From Rhodospirillaceae bacterium (GTDB lineage Bacteria > Pseudomonadota > Alphaproteobacteria > Rhodospirillales > Rhodospirillaceae): a stretch of 64,000 nucleotides of DNA. Under the pieces are notes generated by a model. That model saw nothing but the letters and a program-made list of their open reading frames with translations, was not told the DNA's origin and did no database searches. Numbering within the stretch: the first letter of the stretch is position 1; each line of letters starts with the position of its first letter. Made by a program: the position numbers and the translations under genes. Shown here piece after piece: positions 1 through 9,430 of this stretch. Location: the NCBI GenBank assembly GCA_029245025.1, contig JAQWQC010000006.1, positions 124,001 to 188,000 on the forward strand, in the 5' to 3' direction.

Positions 1-31
1 AAACACACAACATTGGTGCCACTCACACGTC

Positions 32-1678
32 ATGCCTCTTGATACTTCAAAGACTGAAAATTGGCCCCTTGTGGTGGCCATCTTGTTGTTGTCAGCTTTT
101 TATTACGGGCTCTATTTAGGCTCCGGTTTCTCAGCCGCAGATGATGGCAATTACGCCCAAATCGCCTACGAACTGTACCTGGGGCGAGCGCCTGATGACC
201 TGTCCATAACATATGGCATCTTGTGGTTTAAGGTCGGCGAGGCTCTCTTCCATGCCTTTGGTGTGAATTACGCTCTGGTAAAAACGTTTTTCTTTACCGT
301 AATCACAATCACCAGCATCCTAATTTTTTATACTGTTCATATGATTTCTGGCAGTCGCTTGTTCGCCTTTGCAATGACGACCGTGCCACTCCTCGTTCCG
401 GCCTTTCCCGCCACCGGTTTCTACGGCCTGTGCATAATGATGAATGCCACAGCACAAATGCGCTTGGCTACCAATATAACTCGGGCAACTTGGGTCGACA
501 CCGCAATTGCTGGGGCCACGCTTTCATTATCTTTTCAGATTCGCCCCGACTTTGGCTACATATGGACCATACCCTTCGCCGCACTTTTACTGTTGGCCGC
601 ACTTAAAACCAGCCCAGCACAGAAAGCATGGTCATTATTGGGGAGCAGTCTGTTAGCATTTCTCGTTGTGCAGGCACCCATGCTGTTGAGCGCGTTAGCT
701 GACGGTTATGCTACGATGATACTGCAACAGTATATCAGCTACCCCGCAACCATGATCGACTACACGGTGAGTGGGTTGCGCGCTGTATTGACCGGCGACC
801 TTGCCACACCCGCTAGCCCGGGAAGCGCATCGCTGAAAAGGCCAGGACTTACGGCCATCATTTCAGGAAACACGAATGCGTCAGCTCTCGCAGTCTTGAT
901 TTACCTTCCTATCATCGCAATCGGTGGATTTGTTCTTTACAGCGCGTTAAGGGCGGGCAAACTCTGGCGCGACGGACGGTATGAAACTATTGGCCAGGCT
1001 CTCGTCGTTCTCTTTGCTGGTGCAGCTGCATTTCCCCACTATTTTTTTTATCGGCCTGACTTGTCACATGTCGCCAATTTCATGCCTGGCTACACTGTTC
1101 TAGCCGCAGCCATTATTTATCAACTCTACAGACAGGTCCATGTGAACGCTACTCCAATGCGGAAATGGGCCATTTCCGCAGGATTACTCACCGCTCTCTT
1201 ACATCTCACGTTTTATGTTTGGATCGGATTGCAGACACCCGGCACAGGATCTATTGCAGGGCATGCCAATCGCGTAGAGCCATTCAAAGCCGGAAACGGC
1301 ATTGACGTGAGAGTCTCCGCCGCCGAGAAATCTCGGCTCGACGTCGTGCGCAACCTCATTCTCGAAAACAGTGAGCCAGGTGATCGCATCGTTTGCGTTC
1401 CGTATTGTCCAGGTTTCGCGTTTATGTCGGAACGACAGATGTTGTTTAAGAATTTCTATGTGGACGATTCAACGCCCGTTCTTGAGCCAAATTGGATCTC
1501 GAAATCCATAGCGTTAACTCAAGAAGCTCAACCAGCTGTCGTTATTGTCCAGGACTGGGCGATCAATGGAACAGAAATATCTCGTTTCAATAACTGGGCA
1601 GCCGACTATATTACCGCAGTCAATAAACTATCTCGTGAAACAGTAAATCATCCTGGCCTCACCATCTACCTGCTGTAA
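32..1678 (+). CDS. Polytopic membrane protein, possibly GT-C glycosyltransferase
   Basis: The 548-residue product has many hydrophobic segments, starting with one at about residues 12-32. An acidic stretch, AADDGNYAQIAYELYLG, follows at about residues 36-52. An acidic motif just after the first membrane helix is the usual position of the catalytic acid in GT-C enzymes that use polyprenyl-phosphate sugars, so a GT-C transferase is a reasonable inference but not proven. The last ~130 residues are more hydrophilic and probably extracytoplasmic. It lies 33 nt upstream of rfbC on the same strand, at the edge of a polysaccharide locus, which supports a role in glycan transfer or modification. It could instead be a flippase- or polymerase-like protein. 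The true start could lie at another codon because only 31 nt of upstream sequence is visible. Confidence 0.6.
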   Translation: MPLDTSKTENWPLVVAILLLSAFYYGLYLGSGFSAADDGNYAQIAYELYLGRAPDDLSITYGILWFKVGEALFHAFGVNYALVKTFFFTVITITSILIFYTVHMISGSRLFAFAMTTVPLLVPAFPATGFYGLCIMMNATAQMRLATNITRATWVDTAIAGATLSLSFQIRPDFGYIWTIPFAALLLLAALKTSPAQKAWSLLGSSLLAFLVVQAPMLLSALADGYATMILQQYISYPATMIDYTVSGLRAVLTGDLATPASPGSASLKRPGLTAIISGNTNASALAVLIYLPIIAIGGFVLYSALRAGKLWRDGRYETIGQALVVLFAGAAAFPHYFFYRPDLSHVANFMPGYTVLAAAIIYQLYRQVHVNATPMRKWAISAGLLTALLHLTFYVWIGLQTPGTGSIAGHANRVEPFKAGNGIDVRVSAAEKSRLDVVRNLILENSEPGDRIVCVPYCPGFAFMSERQMLFKNFYVDDSTPVLEPNWISKSIALTQEAQPAVVIVQDWAINGTEISRFNNWAADYITAVNKLSRETVNHPGLTIYLL

Positions 1679-1711
1679 ACTCTCTTCGATAAACCCCTAC
1701 TCGAGTGTCGC

Positions 1712-2281
1712 ATGACCGTTGTTTGCGAAAGCCTATCTATTCCAGAAGTAAAAGTTCTCCGGCCGACACGGCATGGCGATTACAGGGGATTTTTCTCTGA
1801 GGCTTATTCGCAAGCCTCGTTTTTTGAGGCTGGTATCGACATCACGTTTGTACAAGACAACCACTCCCTCTCCGCCGCGAAAGGAACCATACGCGGCCTG
1901 CATTTCCAAACCCCTCCATTTGCCCAAGATAAATTAGTACGGGTGCCACGAGGTGCAATTTTTGACGTGGCCGTCGATTTGCGCGTCGGCTCACCTACGT
2001 ATGGTCAGCATGTATCAACTATTGTGTCTGCCGATGAGTGGAACCAAATACTCATCCCCGTCGGATTTGCGCATGGTCTTATGACTCTAGAGTCCGATAC
2101 AGAGGTGCTCTACAAGGTGTCAAATCTATATAGCGCAGATTGTGACAAAGGTGTGCTTTGGAATGATCCGGCGATTGGTATTGAATGGCCCATAAATATC
2201 GAAGACGCGGTGTTGTCCGAAAAAGACAAAACCCAACCCACACTGGCTGAACTGCCGCAATACTTCACCTACGAGGAATAG
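1712..2281 (+). CDS. rfbC: dTDP-4-dehydrorhamnose 3,5-epimerase
   Basis: This enzyme converts dTDP-4-dehydro-6-deoxy-glucose to dTDP-4-dehydro-L-rhamnose, step three of cytoplasmic dTDP-L-rhamnose synthesis. The 189-residue length is standard for the RmlC cupin family. Visible family motifs are [10 protein letters not shown] near the N-terminus, FVQDNHSLS, the RGLHFQ motif holding the catalytic His at about residue 63, and [10 protein letters not shown] with the second active-site region. It is followed after 5 nt by rfbB, and all four rhamnose genes run in the same direction with minimal spacing, so they form one operon (order C-B-D-A). Confidence 0.95.
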   Translation: MTVVCESLSIPEVKVLRPTRHGDYRGFFSEAYSQASFFEAGIDITFVQDNHSLSAAKGTIRGLHFQTPPFAQDKLVRVPRGAIFDVAVDLRVGSPTYGQHVSTIVSADEWNQILIPVGFAHGLMTLESDTEVLYKVSNLYSADCDKGVLWNDPAIGIEWPINIEDAVLSEKDKTQPTLAELPQYFTYEE

Positions 2282-2286
2282 ATAGA

Positions 2287-3351
2287 GTGACAAAGGTTGT
2301 TGTAACAGGGGGTGCCGGTTTTATTGGGTCTGCCCTGGTCCGCTTGCTGATCAAAGAAATTGGCGCTGAGGTCGTGAACGTTGACGCCCTCACCTATGCC
2401 AGCAATAAGGATTCACTTGCTTCAGTTGCAGATAACCCAGCCTACACATTTATCCACGAGAATATTTGTGACCAAAAACGCATGGCGGACCTGTTCGAAT
2501 CAGAGCAGCCAGACGTGATTATGCATTTAGCTGCCGAGAGTCATGTTGACCGGTCAATCGATGGACCTGCCGCGTTTATGGAAACCAACATCATGGGCGC
2601 CTATGCGATGCTTGAAGCAGCGCGGGCCTATTGGTCTAAGCTTCCTACCACACGCAAGGATGCCTTTAGGTTTCATCACATCTCAACGGACGAAGTGTAT
2701 GGATCTTTGGGTGAGGAGGGGTTGTTCACCGAAACAACGCCCTACGCTCCGAACTCACCATACTCTGCATCAAAAGCTTCGTCAGACCATCTTGTTCGCG
2801 CGTGGCATCACACGTATGGGCTTCCGGTGGTGACAACTAATTGTTCGAATAATTATGGGCCTCACCAGTTTCCAGAAAAACTGATTCCGCTCATCATTCT
2901 AAACGGCTTGGAACGCAAAACTCTTCCGGTTTACGGCAAGGGGGATAATGTTCGCGACTGGTTGCACGTAGAAGACCATGTTCGAGCGCTTTGGTTGGTG
3001 GTGACCAAGGGCCGCCTTGGCGAGGTCTATAATATTGGCGGCGATGCAGAACGTAAGAATATCGATGTTGTTCACGGAATTTGCGATTTACTGGATGAGT
3101 TGGTTCGCCCAGACCAACCCACACAAAACCTCATTACTTATGTGACTGATCGTCCGGGACATGACGCGCGTTATGCAATGGATACGACGAAAATATTTGA
3201 AGAGCTCCACTGGCAACCACAAGAAACGTTTGAAAGCGGTTTACGCCAGACAGTGCAGTGGTATCTGGACAACAAGACATGGTGGGAAAGTATTCGCAGC
3301 GGCCATTATTCGGGCGAGCGCCTCGGTCTTTCCAAAAATACGCACACATGA
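2287..3351 (+). CDS. rfbB: dTDP-glucose 4,6-dehydratase
   Basis: This NAD-dependent short-chain dehydrogenase makes dTDP-4-dehydro-6-deoxyglucose from dTDP-glucose, step two of dTDP-L-rhamnose synthesis. Residues 7-20 carry the Rossmann glycine motif [27 protein letters not shown] (about 138) and the YSASK catalytic YxxxK (about 163) follow. The 354-residue length fits the family. The start is GTG; an AGGA sequence about 9 nt upstream within the end of rfbC supports it. The stop codon overlaps the ATG of rfbD (ATGA), which implies translational coupling. Confidence 0.96.
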   Translation: MTKVVVTGGAGFIGSALVRLLIKEIGAEVVNVDALTYASNKDSLASVADNPAYTFIHENICDQKRMADLFESEQPDVIMHLAAESHVDRSIDGPAAFMETNIMGAYAMLEAARAYWSKLPTTRKDAFRFHHISTDEVYGSLGEEGLFTETTPYAPNSPYSASKASSDHLVRAWHHTYGLPVVTTNCSNNYGPHQFPEKLIPLIILNGLERKTLPVYGKGDNVRDWLHVEDHVRALWLVVTKGRLGEVYNIGGDAERKNIDVVHGICDLLDELVRPDQPTQNLITYVTDRPGHDARYAMDTTKIFEELHWQPQETFESGLRQTVQWYLDNKTWWESIRSGHYSGERLGLSKNTHT

Positions 3352-4265
3352 CACCAGATGTCTTGATTACCGGCGCCAGCGGCCAACTGGGTTGGGAATT
3401 AGAGAGACGCGCCGCGACCAAAGACCGAACCGCAAAGGCTTTTGACCGTGCAAATCTGAACATCACAGACGCGGATTCGATTAAGCGCATAATTGAAACG
3501 AATGCGCCCAAAGTTGTGATCAACGCTGCAGCATACACGTCCGTCGACAAAGCAGAAACTGAGCCAGCCGCCGCATTTGCCGTTAATCGGGATGGTCCTG
3601 CCAATCTCGCAGCGGCGTGTTCCACCAACGACATTCCACTGATCCATGTTTCAACGGATTATGTTTTTGATGGCACGAAAACTGGCCCCTATAACGAAGA
3701 CGATGCTGTGGCAGCCCTGGGTGTGTACGGCGCCAGCAAATTGGCTGGGGAAGACGCCATTCGTAGACATCATACAAACCACGTTATTCTGCGAACCGCA
3801 TGGGTCTACGGCGTCAATGGTCAGAACTTTGTTAAGACTATGCTCCGATTGGCGGAGAAGCAAAGTGCTCTGAGGGTTGTTCAAGACCAGATTGGATGCC
3901 CAACCTTTGCCGGGGATTTGGCCGACGCTATACTCAATATTGCAGATCACTTTATGACGGATACCCGGCCAACTGAGGGGCTGGGGACATTCCACTGCAC
4001 AGGTATTGGCCAGACATCTTGGTGCGATTTTGCCCGAAAGATTTTTGAATTGGCTGCCCCAAGTATGGGCGATATACCGACCGTCGACGGCATTTCCACG
4101 GCAGATTATCCGACGCCTGCCCAGCGACCCGCCAATTCGGAATTAGACTGTGGCAAATTGAGTCGCATTTACGGTATCACCCTAAGGCCGTGGCAAGAGG
4201 CCTTGGCAGAAATGCTTCAAATCACATTGTCAGGCGATAGCCACGCTGCAAAGGAAACGCGATGA
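3348..4265 (+). CDS. rfbD: dTDP-4-dehydrorhamnose reductase
   Basis: This enzyme catalyses the final NAD(P)H-dependent reduction giving dTDP-L-rhamnose. The ORF track starts at 3258, but the conserved N-terminus ([19 protein letters not shown]) begins at the ATG at 3348. That ATG overlaps the rfbB stop as ATGA, so 3348 is chosen (305 aa). The Rossmann motif GASGQLG is at residues 9-15. STDYVFDG and the YGASKLAGE YxxxK motif lie further on. The stop overlaps the ATG of rfbA by 4 nt. The upstream extension in the track is rfbB read in another frame. Confidence 0.95.
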   Translation: MTPDVLITGASGQLGWELERRAATKDRTAKAFDRANLNITDADSIKRIIETNAPKVVINAAAYTSVDKAETEPAAAFAVNRDGPANLAAACSTNDIPLIHVSTDYVFDGTKTGPYNEDDAVAALGVYGASKLAGEDAIRRHHTNHVILRTAWVYGVNGQNFVKTMLRLAEKQSALRVVQDQIGCPTFAGDLADAILNIADHFMTDTRPTEGLGTFHCTGIGQTSWCDFARKIFELAAPSMGDIPTVDGISTADYPTPAQRPANSELDCGKLSRIYGITLRPWQEALAEMLQITLSGDSHAAKETR

Positions 4266-5131
4266 AGGGGATCATCCTCGCCGGTGGATCAGGCACCAGA
4301 CTGCACCCAATTACCCACTCAGTGTCCAAGCAGATGCTGCCGGTCTACGACAAGCCAATGATCTATTATCCGCTCAGCACGCTGATGCTAGCCGGCATAC
4401 AAGATATACTCGTCATCACGACCCCGCAGGATGCACCAAGCTTTGAGCATCTGCTTGGTGATGGAGCCCGATGGGGGGTCAACATTCAATTTGCGCAGCA
4501 GCCAAGCCCCGATGGTTTGGCGCAGGCTTTTATTATCGGAAAAAACTTTGTCGGCCAGGACGCATGCGCTCTTGTCCTTGGCGACAATATTTTTTATGGC
4601 CAGGGGCTGACAGACACATTGCGGAAAACGTCCAAGCTTACATCTGGCGCTTCAGTCTTTGGCTATCGGGTCAAAGATCCCGAACGATACGGTGTTGTTT
4701 CTTTTGACGCAGAAGGGCGTGCGACCTCTATCGAAGAAAAGCCAAAAATTCCTAAATCAAAATGGGCTGTAACAGGGCTTTATTTCTACGACAATGACGT
4801 CATCGAGATCGCCAGTAACCTTAAACCCAGCGAGCGCGGAGAACTTGAGATCACCGACGTCAACAAGCATTACCTAGAGCGGGGAGATTTGAATGTCGCA
4901 TGCTTAAGTCGAGGTTTTGCATGGTTTGATACCGGCACCTGCGACAGCCTCGTTGAGGCAAGCGCTTTTGTACAGACCATTGAGCGACAGCAAGGTCAGC
5001 GCATCAGTGTGCCCGAAGAAATCGCCTTTGCTAATGGTTGGATCACTTTGGAATCTCTCGTTGAGTTAGGCTCGGCTTTGAAGAAAAGCGGCTACGGTGA
5101 ATATCTACTTCAACTGGCAGAAGATGCCTGA
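4262..5131 (+). CDS. rfbA: Glucose-1-phosphate thymidylyltransferase
   Basis: This enzyme joins dTTP and glucose-1-phosphate to make dTDP-glucose, the entry step of the rhamnose pathway. The nucleotidyltransferase signature [11 protein letters not shown] sits at residues 8-18, followed by [27 protein letters not shown] (about 108) contains the metal-binding Asp. The 289-residue length is typical for the short RmlA group. It is the last gene of the C-B-D-A operon. Its final 22 bases overlap, tail to tail, the 3' end of the O-antigen ligase-like gene on the opposite strand. Confidence 0.96.
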   Translation: MKGIILAGGSGTRLHPITHSVSKQMLPVYDKPMIYYPLSTLMLAGIQDILVITTPQDAPSFEHLLGDGARWGVNIQFAQQPSPDGLAQAFIIGKNFVGQDACALVLGDNIFYGQGLTDTLRKTSKLTSGASVFGYRVKDPERYGVVSFDAEGRATSIEEKPKIPKSKWAVTGLYFYDNDVIEIASNLKPSERGELEITDVNKHYLERGDLNVACLSRGFAWFDTGTCDSLVEASAFVQTIERQQGQRISVPEEIAFANGWITLESLVELGSALKKSGYGEYLLQLAEDA

Positions 5132-6339
5132 GCTTCAGCACTCTCACCATCTAATCTAAAACACAATACGACATTGCTCACCGTTAAACCGAGCACAGCA
5201 AGCCACCCCCCCTGCCAAATCCCAAAGCTCAACAACCAAATGGTCGCCGAAGCCGTCATGGTGCCGGCGGCAACTGCCAGTGACAAAGGCTTGGGTGAGC
5301 TTTCCAGAATTCGGCGCAGCGAAAATGCTGCTGTCGCTAGAAAAAGAAGTACGCCGATGAATCCAAGCTCAAGCCAAACCTGCAGCAGGCCATTGTGGGG
5401 ATGGAGAAAAGAAGTGCGCCCCGCCGGGTCAGGTAAAAGCCCCGCCGTTCCACCAACAATCCTGGACGAATCAAAGCCGTAGCCGATCAATGGATTCTGA
5501 CCAATGAACTCACTGACGCGACTCCATATGGTGATGCGGTAGCCCCAATTTGGATGAATAGTCTCGGTAAACCAGACATGAAATTCGGATGCTGTGGCAA
5601 AACTAGAGAGAGTTGGCCACGACACCGCGCCAATACCAATGAGTACAGCAAGAGCAACAAATGATGACGCACCCCATCTGTACACGATGAGGAAAGAGAT
5701 GAGCCCAGCACCCACGGCAACGGGCACGGCATCCATACGATAGCTTGCCGTAACCAAGATAACGGAGGCGAGAAACAGTGCAGGATTTATCCAGGATTTT
5801 GTTTTCACTCTCATAAGCCCAGCGGCGGAGAATGAACAACAGCACAGCAATACCAGCCCGCCATTCATGGCATTGAGCAGTTGGTCAGTAGTCTCGGATG
5901 ACCGAACTAGCCCGACAAGAAAGCCATTTGTTATACGTTCGACGAGCAACAAACCAAGTAATGTGGCAATAGCTATCAGCACTGCACCTGCAATGCGCTC
6001 AATCGCCTCTGCCGAGACACGGGACAAAGCCACTGCTAAGACGAAACCCAGAGCGATCGCCGTAAATGCCTTAGTCCAGGCGAGAGCGGGATCGCTGGGC
6101 GCCCACAGCAGGGATAAAAGGCTCCAGAGAACAAATAAGCATGCGAGCATCCCGGCAGGCGTTTTTACGGATGACAAAACATCTTTTAAAAGAACGGTAT
6201 GGTGGGACAGTAGGCTAGCAAGCACGCCCAGCGCCAGAACCGCAACAGCGGCGTCTTTGAACCACGTGACGAGGGGCACGAAGAAAAGGGCGCTGAAAGT
6301 GACGATGGTGGATCGGCTCACCTCTGACCACCCATGCAA
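5110..6339 (-). CDS. O-antigen ligase/polymerase-like membrane protein (Wzy_C/WaaL superfamily)
   Basis: The 409-residue polytopic protein has about ten hydrophobic segments. Before the last helices is a large periplasmic loop containing [12 protein letters not shown] and a later [14 protein letters not shown]. The H-x-H-N pattern in that loop followed by a hydrophobic LELG stretch is characteristic of the Wzy_C superfamily, which covers O-antigen ligases and some polymerases. With a Wzm/Wzt exporter nearby, a ligase role is more likely than a Wzy polymerase role; this is inference. The ATG at 6339 overlaps the upstream glycosyltransferase by 22 nt. A GTG at 6321 would give a GTGA 4-nt overlap and is an equally plausible start. 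The 3' end overlaps rfbA. Confidence 0.75.
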   Translation of the reverse strand: MHGWSEVSRSTIVTFSALFFVPLVTWFKDAAVAVLALGVLASLLSHHTVLLKDVLSSVKTPAGMLACLFVLWSLLSLLWAPSDPALAWTKAFTAIALGFVLAVALSRVSAEAIERIAGAVLIAIATLLGLLLVERITNGFLVGLVRSSETTDQLLNAMNGGLVLLCCCSFSAAGLMRVKTKSWINPALFLASVILVTASYRMDAVPVAVGAGLISFLIVYRWGASSFVALAVLIGIGAVSWPTLSSFATASEFHVWFTETIHPNWGYRITIWSRVSEFIGQNPLIGYGFDSSRIVGGTAGLLPDPAGRTSFLHPHNGLLQVWLELGFIGVLLFLATAAFSLRRILESSPKPLSLAVAAGTMTASATIWLLSFGIWQGGWLAVLGLTVSNVVLCFRLDGESAEAQASSAS

Positions 6340-7388
6340 CCCTCAAAGACTTTGTGGAGGCAGTTGGCAGCAATCTCCGTGTCGTACTTTTCTTGCGCTT
6401 GAGATTGGGCACGGGCCCCCATCGACGCGCAGAGAGCGGGGTCTTGTTGCAATTGCATCAGACTGCCATACCACTCGTCTGCAGTGTTGCAGTGAAAACC
6501 AGTTCCACCCTGCGTCACCAGGTCATTTGCAATACCGACAGGAGACACGAGCGCCGGCTTTCCTGCGGCCATGTATTGAATGATTTTGTAACCACTTTTC
6601 CCTTGATTCCACTCCGTATCTTGTAACGGACAAATACCCACAGTCACTTCAGAAAAGAAATCGACTTCGCCAGATTCGCTCCACGGCAACCGATCAGCCA
6701 TAATGTCTTGGGCTGCGTCGTCGGCCCCACACAAAAGGAAACGAGACCCCGTCTCAGCCAAGAACTTCTCAAGCGGCTTCCGAATCAACGGCAAAGATTG
6801 TGTAGCTGTAACCGGGGTGCCAATCCAACCAACCGTGAAGGTCTTGGGCGCCCGCACTGCAGTTTTAAGTCGGGTGACGTCCACGGCGCTGGGTATCAGC
6901 GTCACTGAGTCAGCTCCGGAATTTCTGGCGTATTGCTCGAGCGTAGGATTACCAACAATCACAGCAGCCGCGTGACGCATAAGCGCTTCGATTTTGCCTG
7001 CGAACGCACCGCGGATGAGGTATGATCCTGCGTTTTTGTAATACAGGTGGTGGGCATCATCAAAATCGACAACAATCGGCTTTCCTGACAACAAAATTTT
7101 CTCGAGCACAAAAGGGAGGAACGGCAACACCTCCCTCTGTAACCAAATTACATCTACATCCCCTTTACGCAGCACACGCAAGAGACGGTTGATGAGAGAT
7201 GCAGCGACGGTAACCGAAGACCGAGTTCCATGAGCATATAGGCAAGTTAGGTACTCCCGTGGCAGCAACGGCTGCACTTCTACACGCAAACCCATTCGCT
7301 CAAGATACGGCACATATTGCAGAAACCGTACGCGGCTGCTGGCACCCATCCGATCATACCTGGTGAGAGCGAGGACAGAAATCGTCAT
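6318..7388 (-). CDS. Glycosyltransferase, family 4-like (GT-B fold)
   Basis: The track ORF begins at 7595, but the recognisable N-terminus MTISVLALTRYDRMGASSR starts at the ATG at 7388, 10 nt after the stop of the preceding glycosyltransferase gene; 7388 is used here (356 aa). The N-terminal half reads VIWLQREVLPFLP and PIVVDFDDAHHLYY. The C-terminal half has VGWIGTP (about 190) and GYKIIQYMAAGKPALVSPVGIAND, with the K and downstream positions of the donor-binding region of GT-B enzymes. Acceptor and donor sugars cannot be assigned. It sits in the minus-strand run GT2, GT4, ligase. Confidence 0.8.
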   Translation of the reverse strand: MTISVLALTRYDRMGASSRVRFLQYVPYLERMGLRVEVQPLLPREYLTCLYAHGTRSSVTVAASLINRLLRVLRKGDVDVIWLQREVLPFLPFVLEKILLSGKPIVVDFDDAHHLYYKNAGSYLIRGAFAGKIEALMRHAAAVIVGNPTLEQYARNSGADSVTLIPSAVDVTRLKTAVRAPKTFTVGWIGTPVTATQSLPLIRKPLEKFLAETGSRFLLCGADDAAQDIMADRLPWSESGEVDFFSEVTVGICPLQDTEWNQGKSGYKIIQYMAAGKPALVSPVGIANDLVTQGGTGFHCNTADEWYGSLMQLQQDPALCASMGARAQSQAQEKYDTEIAANCLHKVFEGCMGGQR

Positions 7389-7398
7389 GACGCGGCGT

Positions 7399-8364
7399 TC
7401 AATACTGGCTTTGGGTTCGGTCTCGGGGTTTCGGAAGAGCCGTACCTGAAAAAATATATAGCGCCAACAGTTTATATGCCCGGAGTATACCCCGCACGCC
7501 GACAGCGCCTCTGCCAAGCATAGCCTGCAACAACCGAGCTGGGAACTCGATCGCTGAGCAAACCAGCAAAAGAAAGAACTGATAAAGCTGGCCAAAATGC
7601 AAGCCTGCGTAGGTCATTCGACTACGAACGTGAAGCGCCAGTGAGAAACCAGCATCCTGAGAACTGGAGATGCGCCCCACATGTGTCACGCAGGCATCCT
7701 TTAAATAATAGCTCTCTGCACCCATTGCCTTCGCGCGCGCTGAAATATCAACGTCTTCGTAGTACAGAAAGAATCGTTCATCAAACCCCCCAAGCTGTTC
7801 ATATAGAGACCGACGAATCATCAAAGCTGCCCCCATAACCTGACCGACGGCACGACTATGGGCATGGTCATCTAGAGGGGCATAGGGATAACTGGCCTTT
7901 TTATGTAGCAGGGCGTGCAGCCCCATTGACCTTGTAATGAGATCGAATCGCGACGGCAGGCGTGAACAGGAGGGAACTGTCGCCCCGTTGGAATTGCATA
8001 CCTCTGGTCCTACGATCCCCACTTGACCGTTACTCGGATCGTTCAGAAAAGATGTAAGCGCCTGCAACGCCCCCGAATGAATTAGGGCGTCAGGGTTCAG
8101 AAATAAAATGAAAGGCGCGTTGCCCAAACGTGCCCCGACATTTGAAGCGGTGGCAAATCCAAGGTTTTCTGAGTTAGTTGTAACCGTAGCTTGGCCTGCA
8201 TGTAGAACCTCAGTCTCAAAATCTGTGCTCTCGTCGCCATTGTTCACAACATAAACGTCAACGCCAACCCCGTCTTGATGCGCGGCTACATGCACGGCCG
8301 CCACGCATTTGACAGTGTGAGATGCAGATTTATAGTTTACGATAACGATGTCGACGTCCGGCAT
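7399..8364 (-). CDS. Glycosyltransferase family 2 (rhamnosyltransferase-like)
   Basis: The 321-residue GT-A fold protein starts with DVDIVIVNYKSASHTVKC. Around residue 70 is NLGFATASNVGARLG, followed by LFLNPDALI, in which N-P-D holds the metal-binding Asp of this family. GGFDERFFLYYEDVDISAR (about 195) is typical of bacterial rhamnosyltransferases of the WbbL type. A hydrophobic segment near residue 255 suggests membrane association. It is the first gene of a minus-strand group that continues into a GT4 enzyme and the ligase-like gene. It is divergent from the GT2 gene at 8424 with 59 nt between them. Confidence 0.85.
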   Translation of the reverse strand: MPDVDIVIVNYKSASHTVKCVAAVHVAAHQDGVGVDVYVVNNGDESTDFETEVLHAGQATVTTNSENLGFATASNVGARLGNAPFILFLNPDALIHSGALQALTSFLNDPSNGQVGIVGPEVCNSNGATVPSCSRLPSRFDLITRSMGLHALLHKKASYPYAPLDDHAHSRAVGQVMGAALMIRRSLYEQLGGFDERFFLYYEDVDISARAKAMGAESYYLKDACVTHVGRISSSQDAGFSLALHVRSRMTYAGLHFGQLYQFFLLLVCSAIEFPARLLQAMLGRGAVGVRGILRAYKLLALYIFSGTALPKPRDRTQSQY

Positions 8365-8423
8365 AGGACTCCCTGGGCGCTTCTTGGTCTTTAAATGCTA
8401 TACCTAACCATCACAAAAAAATC

Positions 8424-9419
8424 ATGAATGCACAAATGAGTGCTGAGAAAAAGCCACGTGTGTGCGTCGCCATTGTCAGCTTCAACTCATCGGCGACGCT
8501 TCCTCGCTGCCTTGATAGCCTGACAGCCCAGACTTACGGGGATTTTTCTGTTGTTTTGATCGACAATGCGTCGACAGAACGACCTGGGAATTTATTCTCA
8601 AAGTTGGGATTCCGTACCTTATACATTGAGATGGATGACAATTTGGGTTTCTCCCCGGCCATGAATGTGGCGCTCAATTCCACCGATTGCGAGTTCCTGG
8701 TTGCTTTGAATCCAGATGCCTTTCCCCATCCAAACTGGCTTGCAGAATTGGTCTCAGCTGCTGATCTACGCAAAGACTATGCGGCCTTTGGGTCATTACA
8801 AATCAGTGCATCCAACGACGCCCATATTGACGGCTTTGGTGACAATCTCCTTGCCTGGGGTCCAGCATGGCGGGGTCAATCACTACCAAAGGACGGAGCT
8901 GACAACGACCTCTATGAAAGCTTTGGGGTCTGTGCGGCCGCAGCCCTCTATCGAAGAGACGCTTTGAAACAGATTGGCGGATTCGATGATAGATTTTTCT
9001 GTTTCTACGAAGACGTTGACGTTTCCTTTCGCCTCCGTTTAGCCGGACATCGCTGCGCAATCGTGCGGTCTGCAGCGGTTGATCATGTGGGCGGTGCCAG
9101 CTTTGAAGGAAAATCTGAATTGGCAGAATTTCTGGTTGCACGAAATCAATGGTGGCTCTTGGTCAAGAACATGCCGACCGTTTTGCTGGTCGCTATTCTG
9201 CCAGGGTACATCCTGATGCAAGTCTATGCGTTGATCCGGTATCCGTTGTCGCCGCGCATAAAAGGGTTATGGGAGGGCTTTGCAAGAACGGGGGAAGCGG
9301 TGCGATCGCGTCGTGCAATTCAGTCAAAGAGGCGCGTTTCAGCATTTGCACTTAACAAATGGCTCACATGGAATCCGAGCGACTTTCGTGATCGCTTGAC
9401 CAAAGTCACGCGTCTATAA
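8424..9419 (+). CDS. Glycosyltransferase family 2 (rhamnosyltransferase-like)
   Basis: The 331-residue GT-A fold enzyme opens with VCVAIVSFNSSATLPRCLDS. It carries DNLGFSPAMNVALN and ALNPDAFPHPNWL with the N-P-D metal motif at about residue 95. IGGFDDRFFCFYEDVDVSF follows at about residue 185. A hydrophobic stretch near residues 250-270 (VLLVAILPGYILMQVYAL) probably tethers it to the inner membrane. It stands alone on the plus strand between two minus-strand groups. A second ATG at 8436 is an alternative start, and I see no strong ribosome-binding site for either. Confidence 0.85.
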   Translation: MNAQMSAEKKPRVCVAIVSFNSSATLPRCLDSLTAQTYGDFSVVLIDNASTERPGNLFSKLGFRTLYIEMDDNLGFSPAMNVALNSTDCEFLVALNPDAFPHPNWLAELVSAADLRKDYAAFGSLQISASNDAHIDGFGDNLLAWGPAWRGQSLPKDGADNDLYESFGVCAAAALYRRDALKQIGGFDDRFFCFYEDVDVSFRLRLAGHRCAIVRSAAVDHVGGASFEGKSELAEFLVARNQWWLLVKNMPTVLLVAILPGYILMQVYALIRYPLSPRIKGLWEGFARTGEAVRSRRAIQSKRRVSAFALNKWLTWNPSDFRDRLTKVTRL

Positions 9420-9430
9420 GACTTACAATA

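Noticed and set aside
5867-6583. 238-aa plus-strand ORF
   Set aside because: Antisense to the ligase-like and GT4 genes; composition is low-complexity Ala/Ser/Thr/Arg without motifs.
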